Notes under the pieces: generated by a model
Databases searched by the model: none
What the model was told of the DNA's origin: nothing
The model's input: only the letters and a program-made list of their open reading frames with translations
DNA from: Mucilaginibacter glaciei
GTDB taxonomy: Bacteria > Bacteroidota > Bacteroidia > Sphingobacteriales > Sphingobacteriaceae
Assembly (NCBI RefSeq): GCF_014773245.1
Contig: NZ_JACWMX010000002.1
Coordinates: 186,001-250,000 of the forward strand
Length of the DNA: 64,000 nt
Direction of reading: 5' to 3'
In this document: piece after piece, positions 1 through 11,938 of the stretch
Layout: each line of letters opens with the position of its first letter
Numbering within the stretch: the stretch's first letter is position 1
Translations under genes and position numbers: made by a program

Positions 1-351
1 CCCTTTCATATCATCAAATTAGGTTTGGATATGGATAGGGCTGTATTATATGACCGTATCAACCGCCGTGTAGATCTGATGATTGAGCAGGGACTGATTG
101 AAGAGGCAAAAAGCCTGCTGCCCTACCGCCATGTAAATGCACTGAATACCGTTGGCTATAGCGAACTATTCGATTATTTTGACGGACTGACCGACTTGCC
201 TATGGCTATAGCAGCTATTAAACAAAATACCCGCCGGTTTGCTAAAAGGCAGCTTACCTGGTTCCGGAAGGATAAGGCGATGATTTGGCTGGATGCAGCT
301 GATGCCGACCTGTCAAAAAAAATGCTGGAGGCTATTAGCCACCAGCATTAA
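1..351 (+). CDS. miaA: tRNA dimethylallyltransferase, C-terminal part (5' truncated by window)
   Basis: The frame is open from base 1, so the gene starts outside the window; about 116 C-terminal residues are visible. MiaA transfers a dimethylallyl group to A37 of tRNAs that read UNN codons. The visible part has the family's C-terminal features: an R-I-N-R-R-V helix, the N-T-V-G-Y-S-E segment, and the [15 protein letters not shown] stretch that precedes the end of the protein. It converges with rfbA, leaving only 23 nt between the two stop codons. No terminator is evident in that gap. Recognition is firm; the N-terminal P-loop cannot be seen here. Confidence 0.93.
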   Translation, partial: PFHIIKLGLDMDRAVLYDRINRRVDLMIEQGLIEEAKSLLPYRHVNALNTVGYSELFDYFDGLTDLPMAIAAIKQNTRRFAKRQLTWFRKDKAMIWLDAADADLSKKMLEAISHQH

Positions 352-374
352 ATATTATCGCTCAATTAAACAAT

Positions 375-1238
375 CTACTCGTCTAATAATGATTGCAGGT
401 ACAAGCCATATCCGCTCTTACGGTATCTTTCTACCAGCACTTTCAGTTGTTCATCGTCAATAAAGCCCATCAGGTAGGCCACCTCTTCAATACAACCAAT
501 CTTGCGCGACTGGCGTTTTTCTATCACGCGTACAAATTCAGTAGCATCACTTAACGAATCAAACGTTCCGGTATCTAACCAGGCGGTGCCCCTATCCATT
601 ACGCCTACGCTTAGGTTACCCTGCTCCAGGTAAACCTTATTTACATCAGTTATCTCGTACTCACCACGCGGCGACATTGGAATATTTTTAGCAATCTCGA
701 CAACTGTATTATCATAAAAATACAAACCAGGTACAGCGTATTTAGATTTTGGATTGGTAGGCTTCTCTTCAATTGATAAGGCTTTAAAACTTTCGTCAAA
801 CTCCACCACTCCGTAGCGTTCAGGGTCGGCAACAGGATAGGCAAAAATCGCAGCACCTTCGATATCGTTAAAGCTTTGGATCAGCCTGCTAAAGCCCGAA
901 CCGTAAAAAATGTTATCGCCTAATACCAGTGCGACCTTATCATCGCCAATAAATTTTTCGCCAATAACAAAGGCCTGGGCAAGACCGTTTGGCACTTCCT
1001 GTATGGCATATTCAAACTTACACCCCAGGTCAGATCCATCGCCCAGAAGGCGCACAAAGCCGGGGTTATCTTCTTTGGTAGTGATGATCAATATCTCGCT
1101 GATACCGGCAAGCATTAAAACCGATAAGGGGTAATAGATCATCGGCTTATCGTAAATAGGCATTAATTGCTTACTTATCGCCTTAGTAATGGGGTAAAGC
1201 CTCGTGCCCGAGCCACCTGCTAATATGATACCTTTCAT
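375..1238 (-). CDS. rfbA: glucose-1-phosphate thymidylyltransferase
   Basis: RfbA (RmlA) makes dTDP-glucose from glucose-1-phosphate and dTTP, the first step of dTDP-L-rhamnose synthesis for surface polysaccharide. The 287-residue product has the usual family length. It begins [16 protein letters not shown], the nucleotide-binding signature, followed by the [11 protein letters not shown] segment and the V-L-G-D-N metal-binding motif. I chose the ATG at 1238 because the frame upstream of it (to 1277) would add unrelated residues and overlap rfbD. It lies 14 nt downstream of rfbD on the same strand, so the two are very likely cotranscribed. rfbB and rfbC are not in the window. Confidence 0.96.
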   Translation of the reverse strand: MKGIILAGGSGTRLYPITKAISKQLMPIYDKPMIYYPLSVLMLAGISEILIITTKEDNPGFVRLLGDGSDLGCKFEYAIQEVPNGLAQAFVIGEKFIGDDKVALVLGDNIFYGSGFSRLIQSFNDIEGAAIFAYPVADPERYGVVEFDESFKALSIEEKPTNPKSKYAVPGLYFYDNTVVEIAKNIPMSPRGEYEITDVNKVYLEQGNLSVGVMDRGTAWLDTGTFDSLSDATEFVRVIEKRQSRKIGCIEEVAYLMGFIDDEQLKVLVERYRKSGYGLYLQSLLDE

Positions 1239-1252
1239 GTTGTTTGTTGTTA

Positions 1253-2110
1253 TTATTGCTTTAACCTGCCGATACAAACCTGCAGGCTATCCCTCCAATA
1301 AGGGATATCTATGTTAAATGTTTTCTTAATTTTAGTCTTATCCATAACCGAATAGGGCGGCCTTACTGCGCGTGTAGGGTACTCGCTGGTGCTTATAGGC
1401 AATACTTTGGTATTTGTGCCCGATAAATCGAAGATAGCTTTGGTAAAATCATACCACGATGCTACTCCCTCATTACTGTAATGATACACACCATAAGCCG
1501 TGCTATCTGAGTTGATTACAGTTAAAATAGCATTAGCCAAGTCCATTGCATAAGTTGGTGTGCCTATCTGGTCGGCAATTATTTTTAACAGATCGCGTTC
1601 GGCACCTAATTTGAGCATGGTTTTAACAAAATTGTTAGCAAATTCCGAGTATAACCATGCCGTACGTAAGATGAAGTAACTATCTGTTAAGCCCGGTATA
1701 ACCAATTCGCCGTCGAGCTTGGTTTGGCCATAAACGCCTATCGGTTCGGTCGCGTCCTCCTCATTTAACGGGCTTGCTTTATCGCCTTTAAACACAAAAT
1801 CGGTAGATACCTGTACCAGTACAGTATCATGCTTTTTGCACAGCCTGGCAATATTCTCTACACCTGTTTTATTTACACTGGTAGCAGCATCTACATCATC
1901 CTCCGCTTTGTCTACAGCTGTATACGCGGCACAATTAATAGCATGGGTGGGGGTGTATTTGGCAAATACCTGTTCCAGCGCGGCTACGTCTAAAATATTT
2001 GCTTCGCCTTCTGCCGGGAAGATCAGGTAACCGAGGTTATCATCTGCCGCTATTTTTTTAAAGCATTGCCCTAACTGCCCCGACGCACCAAAAACTATAA
2101 TTTTTTTCAT
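1253..2110 (-). CDS. rfbD: dTDP-4-dehydrorhamnose reductase
   Basis: RfbD (RmlD) reduces dTDP-4-dehydro-L-rhamnose to dTDP-L-rhamnose with NAD(P)H, the last step of the pathway. The 285-residue protein is a short-chain dehydrogenase: the dinucleotide loop G-A-S-G-Q-L-G-Q is at residues 8-15, S-T-D-F-V-F at about 102-107, and the catalytic Y127-G-Q-T-K131 follows. It is first in a two-gene unit with rfbA; the order D-A is the usual one within rfbBDAC clusters. The 65 nt upstream are AT-rich and may hold the promoter, but I see no clear TAnnTTTG box. Confidence 0.95.
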   Translation of the reverse strand: MKKIIVFGASGQLGQCFKKIAADDNLGYLIFPAEGEANILDVAALEQVFAKYTPTHAINCAAYTAVDKAEDDVDAATSVNKTGVENIARLCKKHDTVLVQVSTDFVFKGDKASPLNEEDATEPIGVYGQTKLDGELVIPGLTDSYFILRTAWLYSEFANNFVKTMLKLGAERDLLKIIADQIGTPTYAMDLANAILTVINSDSTAYGVYHYSNEGVASWYDFTKAIFDLSGTNTKVLPISTSEYPTRAVRPPYSVMDKTKIKKTFNIDIPYWRDSLQVCIGRLKQ

Positions 2111-2175
2111 CTAAATTTCTTTATTTTTTGCTAATTATCACTCAATAATAGATAATTCAGCTTATATTTTGCAGT

Positions 2176-2487
2176 TTACGCCTGGCCCATCGTGCCGCCG
2201 AAATTCATCGGAAAACCGGTTGGGTCATTTGGGATTTTTACACCGCCGTTAGCAGCCTCAAACTTCTCGATATTATCTGCCAGGGCAGATAGCAAGCGCT
2301 TGGCATGCTCGGGCGTAAGGATGATCCTCGATTTCACTTTGGCCTTGGGCACACCCGGCATCACGCGGATAAAATCCAGTACAAATTCTGAGCTGGAGTG
2401 GGTGATAATGGCAAGGTTAGCATATACGCCTTCGGCAACTTCTTCAGACAATTCAATATTTATCTGGGCTTCGTTTTGTTCTTCCAT
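2176..2487 (-). CDS. DUF3467 family protein
   Basis: A 103-residue protein of the DUF3467 type, with no signal peptide or membrane segment. It is acidic at the N-terminus (M-E-E-Q-N-E-A-Q-I-N-I-E-L), has a central beta-rich stretch with T-H-S-S-S-E-F-V-L-D-F, then P-G-V-P-K-A-K-V and a helix with T-P-E-H-A-K-R-L-L. It ends in a Gly/Pro/Asn-rich tail. The family is typical of Bacteroidota and is commonly found directly after rpoC, as here; a hairpin lies in the 66-nt gap. The biochemical function is unknown. The context suggests a link to transcription or to growth-rate-controlled expression, but that is inference. Confidence 0.8.
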   Translation of the reverse strand: MEEQNEAQINIELSEEVAEGVYANLAIITHSSSEFVLDFIRVMPGVPKAKVKSRIILTPEHAKRLLSALADNIEKFEAANGGVKIPNDPTGFPMNFGGTMGQA

Positions 2488-2499
2488 AGCACTAAAATA

Positions 2500-2531
2500 G
2501 CAAAGCCTTCTATTTTCATAAAAGGCTTTGC
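2500..2531 (-). terminator. hairpin between rpoC and the DUF3467 gene
   Basis: The arms GCAAAGCCTT and AAGGCTTTGC pair across a 12-nt loop. On the minus strand the stem is followed by TATTTTAG, a weak U-run. It sits just after the rpoC stop, so it can end the rpoBC transcript or reduce read-through into the DUF3467 gene. Confidence 0.6.
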
Positions 2532-2553
2532 AAAAGTATCTAAAAAAATCTGA

Positions 2554-5500
2554 TTAAGCTTCCACTTCTTCAGTTTTTGAGGCCATCAGGCGATCAAATT
2601 CTTCCTGAGAACCTACGCGGATATTATCGTATTCGCGTAAACCTGTTCCTGAAGGAATTAAGTGACCAACAATAACGTTTTCTTTCAAGCCAAGCATTAA
2701 GTCTTTCTTACCCGCTATAGCTGCTTCGTTCAGTACCTTGGTAGTTTCCTGGAACGATGCTGCAGAGATAAACGATTTTGTACCTAATGATGCCCTGGTA
2801 ATACCTTGTAACATCGGGCTCGAGGTTGCGGCAATCGCATCCCTTACTTCAACCAATGCTAAGTCTTTACGTCTTAACACGGAGTTTTCATCCCTAAGCT
2901 TGCGCAATGATATGATCTGTCCGGCTTTTAATGTAGCGGAATCACCTGGCTCCACAACAACCTTTTTATCAAACATTTCGTCATTCTCTGTCATAAAGTC
3001 CCAGCTATCTACTGCTTCTCTTTCCAAGAAACGGGTATCGCCGGCATCTTCAATGGCAACCTTTTGCATCATCTGGTGAACAATCACCTCAAAGTGCTTA
3101 TCGTTGATCTTTACACCCTGTAAGCGGTAAACTTCCTGGATACCGTTAACAAGATATTCTTGTACCGCAGCAGGGCCTTTAATAGCAAGGATATCTGCCG
3201 GAGAGATAGAACCATCAGACAATGGCATACCTGCCTTAACAAAGTCGTTATCCTGTACCAGGATGTGTTTAGACAATGGCACCAGGTATTTTTTAACCTG
3301 CCCGTCTTTACTTTCAATCGTGATCTCGCGGTTACCACGTTTCACACCACCTAAAGTTACCACACCATCAATTTCGGTTACTACAGCCGGGTTAGATGGA
3401 TTACGTGCTTCGAATAACTCGGTTACACGTGGTAAACCACCTGTAATATCGCGCGTTTTACCTGTAGAACGAGGGATCTTGGCAATAACCTGCCCGGTTT
3501 GTAGTTTCTCACCTTCTTCAACAGAAATGTGGGCACCTACCGGGATGTTGTAACCTTTGATCACGTTACCTTTGTTATCAATTATCTGAATAACAGGGTT
3601 TTTTGTTTTATCCCTGGTATCAATAATAACCTTTTCACGGTGACCTGTTTGCTCATCGCTTTCTTCACGAAAAGTAATACCTTCCAATACCGCCTCAAAC
3701 TGGGTTGCACCGGCAAATTCAGATATGATAACCGCATTGTACGGATCCCATGAACAGATACGGTCGCCTTTAGAGATGGTAGCACCATCCTTAACATACA
3801 GGTATGAACCGTAAGGGATGTTGTTGGTTACAATAACTTTGTTGGTGCCTGCCTCAATGATACGGAACTCGCCTGAACGACCCAATACCACGTCAACATT
3901 ACCTTCATCAGTTTTATAATCAACCGTACGTACGTTCTCAAATTCAATAACACCATCAAATTTAGCGTTGATCTGTGACTCGGCCGCAATATTTGATGCC
4001 GTACCACCCACGTGGAAGGTACGTAACGTTAACTGTGTACCCGGCTCACCGATAGACTGTGCAGCAATTACGCCAACAGCCTCGCCCATTTGCACGCGTT
4101 TACCGCTTGCAAGGTTACGGCCGTAGCATAAAGCACAAACACCACGTTTGCTTTCGCAAGTTAATACCGAACGGATCTCTATACCTTCTAAAGGTGAGTT
4201 CTCTATTTTCTTACCAATTTCTTCGGTGATATCTTCACCTGCGGTAAGTAATAATTCGTTTGTTATAGGATCGTGAACATCATGCAGAGTTGTACGGCCC
4301 AAAATACGGTCGTATAACGGCTCCACAACATCCTCATTATCTTTTAATGCAGTTGTATAAATACCTCTTAAAGTACCACAATCAACTTCACCAACAATCA
4401 TATCCTGTGCAACGTCATGTAAACGACGGGTTAGGTAACCAGCATCAGCTGTTTTTAACGCCGTATCCGCCAAACCTTTACGCGCACCGTGGGTAGAAAT
4501 GAAGTACTCTAATACCGACAAACCTTCTTTAAAGTTTGAAAGGATAGGGTTTTCAATGATCTCGCCACCTGAACCTGATTTTTGAGGCTTAGCCATCAAA
4601 CCACGCATACCTGCAAGCTGACGGATCTGCTCTTTAGAACCACGTGCACCTGAGTCAAGCATCATGTAAACCGAGTTAAAGCCCTGGTTATCGTTGCTCA
4701 GGATGTTCATCACATTCGCGGTTAAGCGGTTGTTGATACGTGTCCAGATATCGATAATTTGGTTGTAACGCTCGTTGTTGGTAATGAAACCCATGTTATA
4801 GTTACCCATAACATCCTCCACTTCTTTTGAAGCCTGAGCAATCAGTGTCACTTTTTCTTCGGGAATGTTAATATCCTTCAGGTTAAATGATAAACCACCC
4901 TGGAATGCCATACGGAAACCTAACTCCTTAATATCATCAAGGAACTGGGCAGCGCGTGCCATACCGGTCATCTTAACCACCTCGCCAATAATATCACGCA
5001 GTGATTTTTTGGTCAATAGTTCGTTAATGTAACCAACTTCTTCTGGCACGTGCTCGTTAAATAGCACGCGGCCAACAGTAGTTTCAATTATTTTTGATAC
5101 GATGACACCATCGCGATCTTTAATTTTTCCTTTAACCTTGATAAAGGCGTGCAGGTCAATCTTTCTTTCGTTATAAGCGATAATAACCTCTTCAGACGAG
5201 TAGAAAGTTAAGCCCTGGCCTTTTACAATACGCCCCTCATCAGTTTTACGGCCTTTGGTTATGTAGTACAAACCAAGCACCATGTCTTGTGAAGGTACTG
5301 TAATTGGCGTACCGTTAGCAGGGTTAAGAATGTTGTGAGATGCAAGCATCAATACCTGGGCTTCCAAAATTGCTGCGTTACCCAGTGGTACGTGCACAGC
5401 CATCTGGTCACCGTCAAAATCCGCGTTGAAGGCGGTACAGGTTAAAGGGTGCAATTGTATCGCTTTACCTTCAACCAATTTTGGCTGGAAGGATTGGATA

Positions 5501-6840
5501 CCCAATCTGTGCAACGTAGGTGCACGGTTTAATAATACCGGGTGTCCTTTTAATACATTCTCTAATATATCCCACACTAATGGGTCTTTACGGTCAACTA
5601 TTTTCTTGGCAGATTTTACTGTTTTAACCACACCACGCTCAATCATCTTACGGATGATAAATGGTTTGAATAACTCAGCAGCCATATCTTTAGGTAAACC
5701 GCACTCGTGTAGCTTCAAGTTTGGACCTACAACAATTACAGAACGTGCCGAATAATCTACACGTTTACCTAATAAGTTTTGACGGAAACGGCCTTGTTTA
5801 CCTTTCAGGATATCTGAAAGTGATTTTAAAGCACGGTTACCTTCAGTTTTAACCGCGTTAACTTTACGTGAGTTGTCAAATAACGAATCTACGGCTTCCT
5901 GTAACATCCGTTTTTCGTTACGTAAAATAACTTCCGGTGCTTTGATCTCGATCAAACGTTTTAAACGGTTGTTACGGATAATTACACGGCGGTATAAATC
6001 GTTCAAATCGGAAGTAGCGAAACGGCCACCTTCCAATGGTACTAACGGGCGTAATTCAGGAGGTATAACCGGTACGATCTTAACGATCATCCATGACGGG
6101 TTATTCTCGATCCTTGTAGCCGCACCACGGAAAGCCTCAACAACCTGTAAGCGTTTTAAGGCTTCGTTTTTACGTTGCTGTGAAGTTTCGTTAGCTGCCT
6201 GGTGGCGTAAGTTGTATGAAAGCTCATCTAAGTTGATGCGCTTTAACAACTCTTCTAATGCCTCGGCACCCATTTTAGCCACAAATTTCTGTGGGTCTTT
6301 GTCGTCAAGGTATTGGTTTTCTTTTGGTAAAGTATCCAATATATCCAGGTACTCTTCTTCTGTCAGGAAATCCATTTTAGAGATCCCGTCAGATTCTTTG
6401 ATACCCGGTTGTATTACTACATAACGTTCGTAGTAAATGATCAGGTCAAGCCTTTTTGTAGGCAAGCCCAACAGGTAACCAATTTTATTTGGCAACGAGC
6501 GGAAGTACCAGATATGCGCAACAGGCACCACCAAATTGATGTGGCCCATACGCTCGCGGCGAACTTTCTTCTCGGTTACCTCAACACCGCAACGGTCGCA
6601 CACGATACCCTTGTAACGGATACGTTTGTATTTACCGCAATGGCATTCGTAATCTTTCACCGGACCAAAAATACGCTCGCAAAACAAACCATCACGCTCA
6701 GGTTTGTAGGTACGGTAGTTAATGGTCTCAGGTTTTAAAACCTCACCGCTCGAACGCTCCAAGATAGATTCCGGAGAAGCTAAACTGATGGTAATGGTGG
6801 TGAAATTACTCTTGATTTTATTATCCTTTTTGTAAGACAT
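2554..6840 (-). CDS. rpoC: DNA-directed RNA polymerase subunit beta'
   Basis: The 1,428-residue catalytic beta' subunit of RNA polymerase, a normal length for Bacteroidota. The N-terminal zinc site is complete (C66, C68, C81, C84). The active-site loop N-A-D-F-D-G-D at 472-478 supplies the three Mg-binding aspartates. The second zinc cluster ([13 protein letters not shown]) is in the C-terminal half, together with the trigger-loop/bridge-helix region. It ends in an acidic tail. It follows rpoB after a 137-nt spacer filled by a word-type palindrome. Long frames on the opposite strand inside the gene are shadows. Identity is certain. Confidence 0.99.
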   Translation of the reverse strand: MSYKKDNKIKSNFTTITISLASPESILERSSGEVLKPETINYRTYKPERDGLFCERIFGPVKDYECHCGKYKRIRYKGIVCDRCGVEVTEKKVRRERMGHINLVVPVAHIWYFRSLPNKIGYLLGLPTKRLDLIIYYERYVVIQPGIKESDGISKMDFLTEEEYLDILDTLPKENQYLDDKDPQKFVAKMGAEALEELLKRINLDELSYNLRHQAANETSQQRKNEALKRLQVVEAFRGAATRIENNPSWMIVKIVPVIPPELRPLVPLEGGRFATSDLNDLYRRVIIRNNRLKRLIEIKAPEVILRNEKRMLQEAVDSLFDNSRKVNAVKTEGNRALKSLSDILKGKQGRFRQNLLGKRVDYSARSVIVVGPNLKLHECGLPKDMAAELFKPFIIRKMIERGVVKTVKSAKKIVDRKDPLVWDILENVLKGHPVLLNRAPTLHRLGIQSFQPKLVEGKAIQLHPLTCTAFNADFDGDQMAVHVPLGNAAILEAQVLMLASHNILNPANGTPITVPSQDMVLGLYYITKGRKTDEGRIVKGQGLTFYSSEEVIIAYNERKIDLHAFIKVKGKIKDRDGVIVSKIIETTVGRVLFNEHVPEEVGYINELLTKKSLRDIIGEVVKMTGMARAAQFLDDIKELGFRMAFQGGLSFNLKDINIPEEKVTLIAQASKEVEDVMGNYNMGFITNNERYNQIIDIWTRINNRLTANVMNILSNDNQGFNSVYMMLDSGARGSKEQIRQLAGMRGLMAKPQKSGSGGEIIENPILSNFKEGLSVLEYFISTHGARKGLADTALKTADAGYLTRRLHDVAQDMIVGEVDCGTLRGIYTTALKDNEDVVEPLYDRILGRTTLHDVHDPITNELLLTAGEDITEEIGKKIENSPLEGIEIRSVLTCESKRGVCALCYGRNLASGKRVQMGEAVGVIAAQSIGEPGTQLTLRTFHVGGTASNIAAESQINAKFDGVIEFENVRTVDYKTDEGNVDVVLGRSGEFRIIEAGTNKVIVTNNIPYGSYLYVKDGATISKGDRICSWDPYNAVIISEFAGATQFEAVLEGITFREESDEQTGHREKVIIDTRDKTKNPVIQIIDNKGNVIKGYNIPVGAHISVEEGEKLQTGQVIAKIPRSTGKTRDITGGLPRVTELFEARNPSNPAVVTEIDGVVTLGGVKRGNREITIESKDGQVKKYLVPLSKHILVQDNDFVKAGMPLSDGSISPADILAIKGPAAVQEYLVNGIQEVYRLQGVKINDKHFEVIVHQMMQKVAIEDAGDTRFLEREAVDSWDFMTENDEMFDKKVVVEPGDSATLKAGQIISLRKLRDENSVLRRKDLALVEVRDAIAATSSPMLQGITRASLGTKSFISAASFQETTKVLNEAAIAGKKDLMLGLKENVIVGHLIPSGTGLREYDNIRVGSQEEFDRLMASKTEEVEA

Positions 6841-6863
6841 AGTCTCCCTTTTTTTTAATTGTT

Positions 6864-6979
6864 GAATTAGCGATTTAGTGAATTGGTGAATTTAATCACC
6901 TGCTTTACTCAAATTGGATTAGTGAGCGAATGAACGGATGTTGAAATCACTAATTCACTCACTCACTAAATCACTAATT
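6864..6979. repeat. intergenic word palindrome (AGTGAATT-type) between rpoC and rpoB
   Basis: The left arm (6864-6894) is made of variants of TTAGTGAATT in tandem. The right arm (6944-6979) consists of the inverse words CACTAATTCACTCACTCAC. The right arm runs into the rpoB stop codon (6978-6980). Closely similar words recur at 15776-15855. No coding potential is visible. Confidence 0.75.
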
Positions 6980-9900
6980 ATTCTAACGTGATATCCAAAC
7001 CTAAACCTCTTAATTCATGAACCAATACGTTGAATGATTCCGGAACTGATGGTGTCGGCAGGTTTTCACCCTTAACAATAGCTTCATAAGTTTTGGCACG
7101 GCCGATAACATCATCCGATTTAACGGTTAATATTTCCTGCAGGATGTTTGAAGCACCAAATGCCTCTAATGCCCAAACCTCCATCTCACCAAAACGCTGG
7201 CCACCAAACTGTGCTTTACCACCCAATGGCTGTTGTGTAATAAGTGAGTACGGGCCGATTGAACGGGCGTGCATCTTATCATCAACCATGTGGCCCAGTT
7301 TAAGCATGTAGATAATACCTACAGTGGTTTGCTGGTCAAAACGATCGCCGGTTAAGCCGTTGTATAAATAGGTACGGCCAGATTCCGGTAAGCCTGCCTT
7401 AGTGATCCACTCCTCTACTTCGGTATGGCTTGCACCATCAAAAATAGGGGTAGCAAATTTAACACCCAGCTCTTTACCTGCCCAACCTAACACGGTTTCA
7501 TAGATCTGGCCCAAGTTCATACGTGAAGGTACACCCAGTGGGTTCAACACAATATCAACCGGCGTTCCGTCTTCTAAGAAAGGCATATCCTCGTCACGTA
7601 CAATACGTGCAACAATACCTTTGTTACCGTGGCGGCCCGCCATTTTATCACCTACTTTAAGTTTACGCTTTTTAGCGATGTAAACTTTAGCCATTTGTAC
7701 GATACCTGATGGCAGCTCATCACCCACACTAATAGCGAATTTGTCGCGACGATAAGCACCCAGTTCTTCATTAACCTTAATGTTGTAGTTATGAAGCAAA
7801 GTTTTTATCTGATCGTTCTTCTCGTCGTCAGTAGTCCATTTAGTTGGGTTGATGTTTTCGTAGTTCAACTCCGTCAGGATCTTCTGCGTGAATTTAACAC
7901 CCTTAGCTACATAAAGCTCTTTGTAAACGTTGTAAACACCTTGTGATGTCTTACCGTTAACAATCTCAAATAACTTTTCGATCAAAGTATTTTTAAGATC
8001 TTTTACTGCCTTATCGTGTTTAATATCAAGTTTCTCTATCTGTGCTTTTTCTTCGGCCTTAGTAGTTTTTTTAGCACGTGAGAATAATTTAGTATCAATA
8101 ACAACACCTGCGATAGACGGCGGGGTTTTTAAAGATGCATCTTTAACATCACCTGCTTTATCACCAAATATAGCGCGCAGTAATTTTTCTTCCGGTGAAG
8201 GGTCTGATTCACCTTTTGGAGTGATCTTACCTATCAGGATGTCGCCTTCCTTAACCTCTGCACCAACACGGATGATACCGTCTTCGTCAAGGTCTTTGGT
8301 AGCTTCTTCAGATACATTAGGGATATCCGGTGTCAATTCCTCTTCGCCGCGTTTAGTATCACGTACTTCCAGCTCAAACTCTTCAACGTGCAATGATGTA
8401 AAGATATCCTGAGACACAACGCGCTCAGATATTACAATCGCATCCTCAAAGTTGTAACCTTGCCAAGGCATGAATGCCACTTTAAGGTTACGGCCTAATG
8501 CAAGCTCGCCATTTTGGGTAGCGTAACCTTCACAAAGTACTTCACCTTTAGTAACCCTTTGGCCTTTCTTAACAATAGGTTTCAGGTTGATGGTAGTGCT
8601 TTGGTTGGTCTTTTTAAACTTGGTTAACAAGTAGCTGCGTGTATCGCCATCGAAAGAGATCAAACGATCCATTTCGTTACGGTCATATTTAATTTTGATC
8701 TCGTTAGCATCAACATACTCTACCACACCATCGCCTTCGGCGTTGATCAGGGTACGAGAGTCTTTTGCTACGCGGCCTTCCAAACCTGTACCTACAATTG
8801 GCGCCTCGGGGCGTAACAACGGTACAGCCTGGCGCTGCATGTTAGATCCCATCAATGCACGGTTAGCATCATCATGCTCCAAAAACGGAATTAATGATGC
8901 CGCGATAGATGTGATCTGGTTAGGAGCAATGTCCATCAGATCCAGCTTATCCGGGTCGATAATAGGGAAGTCACCTTCAAAACGTGCCTTAACACGTGGG
9001 TTAGCGAATACACCTTTATCATCGTAATAAGCATTTGCCTGGCCAATGGTTTTACCATCCTCATCCTCTGCAGATAAGTAGATAACAGGCTCATCAACCT
9101 GTACTTTACCATCAACCACTCGTTTGTACGGTGTTTCGATAAAGCCTAAGTTGTTGATCTTGGCGTGTACACAAAGTGATGAGATCAAACCAATGTTCGG
9201 TCCTTCGGGAGTTTCGATGGTACATAACCTACCGTAGTGGGTGTAGTGCACGTCACGAACCTCGAAACCTGCACGCTCACGCGACAGACCGCCGGGGCCT
9301 AAGGCTGACAGACGACGCTTGTGCGTGATCTCTGCCAGTGGATTGGTTTGGTCCATGAACTGTGATAACTGGTTAGTTCCGAAGAACGAGTTGATCACAG
9401 ATGATAGTGTACGTGCATTGATCAGGTCGGTTGGGGTGAACACCTCGTTATCACGAATGTTCATCCGCTCACGAATGGTACGGGCCATACGTGCTAAACC
9501 AACACCAAATTGCGCATAAAGCTGCTCACCAACGGTACGCACACGACGGTTAGACAAGTGATCAATATCATCCACCTCAGCTTTTGAGTTGATTAATTTG
9601 ATCAGGTACTTAACAATCGCAATGATATCCTGCTTGGTTAATACTTTTGTTTCGTCAGAAGTATTCAGCTTCAGTTTACGGTTGATGCGGTACCTGCCCA
9701 CATCGCCCAAATCATATCTTTTATCTGAGAAGAATAAACGATCGATTATACCACGAGCGGTTTCCTCATCAGGTGGTTCGGCGTTACGTAACTGGCGATA
9801 GATATGCTCCACCGCTTCCTTCTCAGAGTTCGATGTATCTTTTTGTAATGTATTGTATATAATAGTATAATCACCGCTGGTTGAAGCATCTTCCTTATTC

Positions 9901-10781
9901 AGGATGATAGTCTTCACACCTGCATCAATGATCATATCGATATGGTCATCTTCCAATACGGTTTCGCGCTCAAGGATGATCTCGTTACGGTCAATAGATA
10001 CCACTTCACCGGTATCTTCATCCACAAAATCTTCTACCCATTTTTTAAGCACCCTTGCAGCAAGCTTACGGCCAATGAATTTCTTCAGGCCCGATTTGCT
10101 TACCTTCACTTCATCGGCCAATTCAAATAATTCTAAGATATCTTTATCAGAATCATAACCAATTGCACGAAGCAGCGTAGTAACCGGGAATTTCTTTTTA
10201 CGGTCAATGTAAGCATACATTACGTTATTAACGTCTGTAGCGAACTCAATCCATGATCCTTTGAAAGGGATAACACGGGCCGAGTATAATTTTGTACCGT
10301 TAGTGTGACGGCTCTGGCCGAAGAACACACCTGGCGAACGGTGTAACTGTGATACAATTACGCGTTCGGCACCGTTGATAACAAATGTACCTTTAGGTGT
10401 CATATAAGGGATAGTACCCAAATAAACATCCTGTACAATTGTTTCAAAGTCTTCGTGCTCTGCATCGTTACATGACAGGCGAAGCTTTGCCTTTAACGGC
10501 ACGCTGTAAGTTAACCCGCGTTCAATACACTCGCGTATATCGTAACGTGGCGGATCAATAAAATAATCAAGAAACTCTAAAACAAAGATGTTCCTTGAGT
10601 CAGAGATCGGAAAGTTTTCGGCAAATACTTTAAACAACCCTTCTTTGTAGCGGTTGTCTGACGTGGTTTCCAATTGAAAAAATTCCTGGAAAGATTGTAA
10701 CTGAACATCCAGAAAATCGGGGTAATCAAGTACCTTTCTGCTGGTTGCAAAGTTTACTCTTTGGTTATTGTTGTTTGCCAA
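6978..10781 (-). CDS. rpoB: DNA-directed RNA polymerase subunit beta
   Basis: The 1,267-residue beta subunit. The rifampicin-binding cluster reads [20 protein letters not shown] and then L-S-A-L-G-P-G. It carries the sensitive-type residues at the positions equivalent to E. coli D516, H526 and S531, so no common rifampicin-resistance change is present. The C-terminal segments [10 protein letters not shown] and [10 protein letters not shown], which contact beta', are intact. The start [11 protein letters not shown] at 10781 is the only sensible one. It lies downstream of rplL after a 195-nt spacer that contains a hairpin and a palindromic repeat. Confidence 0.99.
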   Translation of the reverse strand: MANNNNQRVNFATSRKVLDYPDFLDVQLQSFQEFFQLETTSDNRYKEGLFKVFAENFPISDSRNIFVLEFLDYFIDPPRYDIRECIERGLTYSVPLKAKLRLSCNDAEHEDFETIVQDVYLGTIPYMTPKGTFVINGAERVIVSQLHRSPGVFFGQSRHTNGTKLYSARVIPFKGSWIEFATDVNNVMYAYIDRKKKFPVTTLLRAIGYDSDKDILELFELADEVKVSKSGLKKFIGRKLAARVLKKWVEDFVDEDTGEVVSIDRNEIILERETVLEDDHIDMIIDAGVKTIILNKEDASTSGDYTIIYNTLQKDTSNSEKEAVEHIYRQLRNAEPPDEETARGIIDRLFFSDKRYDLGDVGRYRINRKLKLNTSDETKVLTKQDIIAIVKYLIKLINSKAEVDDIDHLSNRRVRTVGEQLYAQFGVGLARMARTIRERMNIRDNEVFTPTDLINARTLSSVINSFFGTNQLSQFMDQTNPLAEITHKRRLSALGPGGLSRERAGFEVRDVHYTHYGRLCTIETPEGPNIGLISSLCVHAKINNLGFIETPYKRVVDGKVQVDEPVIYLSAEDEDGKTIGQANAYYDDKGVFANPRVKARFEGDFPIIDPDKLDLMDIAPNQITSIAASLIPFLEHDDANRALMGSNMQRQAVPLLRPEAPIVGTGLEGRVAKDSRTLINAEGDGVVEYVDANEIKIKYDRNEMDRLISFDGDTRSYLLTKFKKTNQSTTINLKPIVKKGQRVTKGEVLCEGYATQNGELALGRNLKVAFMPWQGYNFEDAIVISERVVSQDIFTSLHVEEFELEVRDTKRGEEELTPDIPNVSEEATKDLDEDGIIRVGAEVKEGDILIGKITPKGESDPSPEEKLLRAIFGDKAGDVKDASLKTPPSIAGVVIDTKLFSRAKKTTKAEEKAQIEKLDIKHDKAVKDLKNTLIEKLFEIVNGKTSQGVYNVYKELYVAKGVKFTQKILTELNYENINPTKWTTDDEKNDQIKTLLHNYNIKVNEELGAYRRDKFAISVGDELPSGIVQMAKVYIAKKRKLKVGDKMAGRHGNKGIVARIVRDEDMPFLEDGTPVDIVLNPLGVPSRMNLGQIYETVLGWAGKELGVKFATPIFDGASHTEVEEWITKAGLPESGRTYLYNGLTGDRFDQQTTVGIIYMLKLGHMVDDKMHARSIGPYSLITQQPLGGKAQFGGQRFGEMEVWALEAFGASNILQEILTVKSDDVIGRAKTYEAIVKGENLPTPSVPESFNVLVHELRGLGLDITLE

Positions 10782-10816
10782 GGTATTATAATTTTAGTTT
10801 TATTAAACCTGTGTTA

Positions 10817-10895
10817 GACATGAGATATCGGATTGGAGCCTTAACTCAAAACCCTGCTTATTATGAACGTGAGACCTCATATCCCCTATCTCACG
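10817..10895. repeat. intergenic word repeat (TGAGATAT-type) upstream of rpoB
   Basis: The left part (about 10817-10838) has TGAGATATCGGATTGGAG. The right part (10868-10895) is bounded by CGTGAGA and TCTCACG and contains the inverse words CTCATATCCCCTATCTCA. It resembles the other word palindromes of this operon in layout but uses a different word. Confidence 0.55.
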
Positions 10896-10925
10896 TTTTA
10901 AATCTAACCGTTATAAACAGCAATA

Positions 10926-10951
10926 GACCCCGACCAAAAATGGTCGGAGTC
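10926..10951 (-). terminator. rplL-rpoB intergenic hairpin (attenuator or processing site)
   Basis: On the minus strand, GACTCCGACCA and TGGTCGGGGTC form an 11-bp stem with a 4-nt T loop. The single non-Watson-Crick position is a U-G wobble when read as minus-strand RNA, but a C-A mismatch on the plus strand. This points to an RNA structure in the operon transcript. No long U-run follows, so attenuation or RNase processing between rplL and rpoB is more likely than full termination. Position and role parallel the rplL-rpoB attenuator of E. coli. Confidence 0.6.
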
Positions 10952-10976
10952 TGATGCTATTTTGTAGGTGGTTAAA

Positions 10977-11360
10977 TTATTTAACCTCAACTACTGCTCC
11001 GGCTTCCTCTAATTGAGTTTTCAAAGATTGAGCTTCTTCTTTAGTTACGCCGGTTTTAACCTCTTTAGGTGCACCGTCAACTAAATCTTTAGCTTCTTTC
11101 AAGCCTAAACCTGTAAGGTCTTTTACTAATTTAACAACTGCTAATTTTGAACCACCTGCTTCTTTCAGGATCACGTCAAATGCAGTTTGCTCAGCAGCAG
11201 CAGCAGGAGCGTCTTCGCCACCACCAGCAGCTGGTGCAGCAGCAACAGCTGCAGCAGCAGGCTCAATGCCATACTCGTCTTTCAAGATCTGAGCTAATTC
11301 GTTTACTTCTTTTACTGTTAAGTTTACCAACTGTTCAGCAAACGCTTTTAAATCCGCCAT
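10977..11360 (-). CDS. rplL: 50S ribosomal protein L7/L12 (bL12)
   Basis: The 127-residue stalk protein that recruits translational GTPases. The N-terminal dimerisation helix (about 1-35) is followed by an Ala/Gly-rich hinge (about 36-60, [14 protein letters not shown]). The globular C-terminal domain then contains the conserved K-L-A-V-V-K and [11 protein letters not shown] segments. It follows rplJ, as in nearly all bacteria. Length and domain order are standard. Confidence 0.98.
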   Translation of the reverse strand: MADLKAFAEQLVNLTVKEVNELAQILKDEYGIEPAAAAVAAAPAAGGGEDAPAAAAEQTAFDVILKEAGGSKLAVVKLVKDLTGLGLKEAKDLVDGAPKEVKTGVTKEEAQSLKTQLEEAGAVVEVK

Positions 11361-11417
11361 TTTATTTTATTTTTTACTTAATGCTTTTTTGTTTAAATCG
11401 AACTTTAAAGGTGTTCG

Positions 11418-11936
11418 TTAACCTCTTTCTTGTAATGTTTTCACAACACCTGCCAGTATATTTCCGCCTGATTGTAATGCAGAAATAACGTTCTTTGCTG
11501 GTGATTGCAGTAAGCCTACTATCTCGCCAATCAATTGTTCCTTTGATTTTAATTTGATCAAAGTGTCTAACTGATCGTCGCCAATGAAAATTGCCGAATC
11601 GATGTACGCTGCTTTTAAAAGTGGTTTGTCGCCTGCTTTTCTCAATTTCTTGATCAGCTTTGCCGGGGCAGTTGCTGATTTTGAGAAAAGGATAGTTGAT
11701 GAACCTTTTAAAACGTCATAAATTGGTGTGTAATCACCTTCTGCAGCTTCCATAGCTTTTTCAATTAAGCTATTTTTTGCTACCAGCATGGTGATCTCAT
11801 TTTCAAAGCATTGACGACGGATATTGTTCACTTTTGCAACCGTAAGATCAGACGTATCAGTAATATAGAAATTACCATACTCTTTCATCTGCTCAGTAAG
11901 GGCAAGAACAAGGTCGTATTTTTCTTCTTTATTCAT
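11418..11936 (-). CDS. rplJ: 50S ribosomal protein L10 (uL10)
   Basis: The 172-residue base of the L7/L12 stalk. The N-terminal rRNA-binding domain contains the conserved N-N-I-R-R-Q segment and a V-A-K-N-S-L-I-E-K-A helix. The C-terminal helix that binds L12 dimers ends L-A-G-V-V-K-T-L-Q-E-R. It begins 2 nt after the end of rplA, so translation of the two is probably coupled. In other bacteria L10 with L12 represses its own leader; no such leader is visible in this tight junction. Confidence 0.97.
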   Translation of the reverse strand: MNKEEKYDLVLALTEQMKEYGNFYITDTSDLTVAKVNNIRRQCFENEITMLVAKNSLIEKAMEAAEGDYTPIYDVLKGSSTILFSKSATAPAKLIKKLRKAGDKPLLKAAYIDSAIFIGDDQLDTLIKLKSKEQLIGEIVGLLQSPAKNVISALQSGGNILAGVVKTLQERG

Positions 11937-11938
11937 GA

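Noticed and set aside
5873..6424. A 183-codon frame and several others on the plus strand inside rpoC and rpoB
   Set aside because: They lie wholly opposite highly conserved RNA polymerase sequence and look like random Ser/Arg-rich shadow translations.
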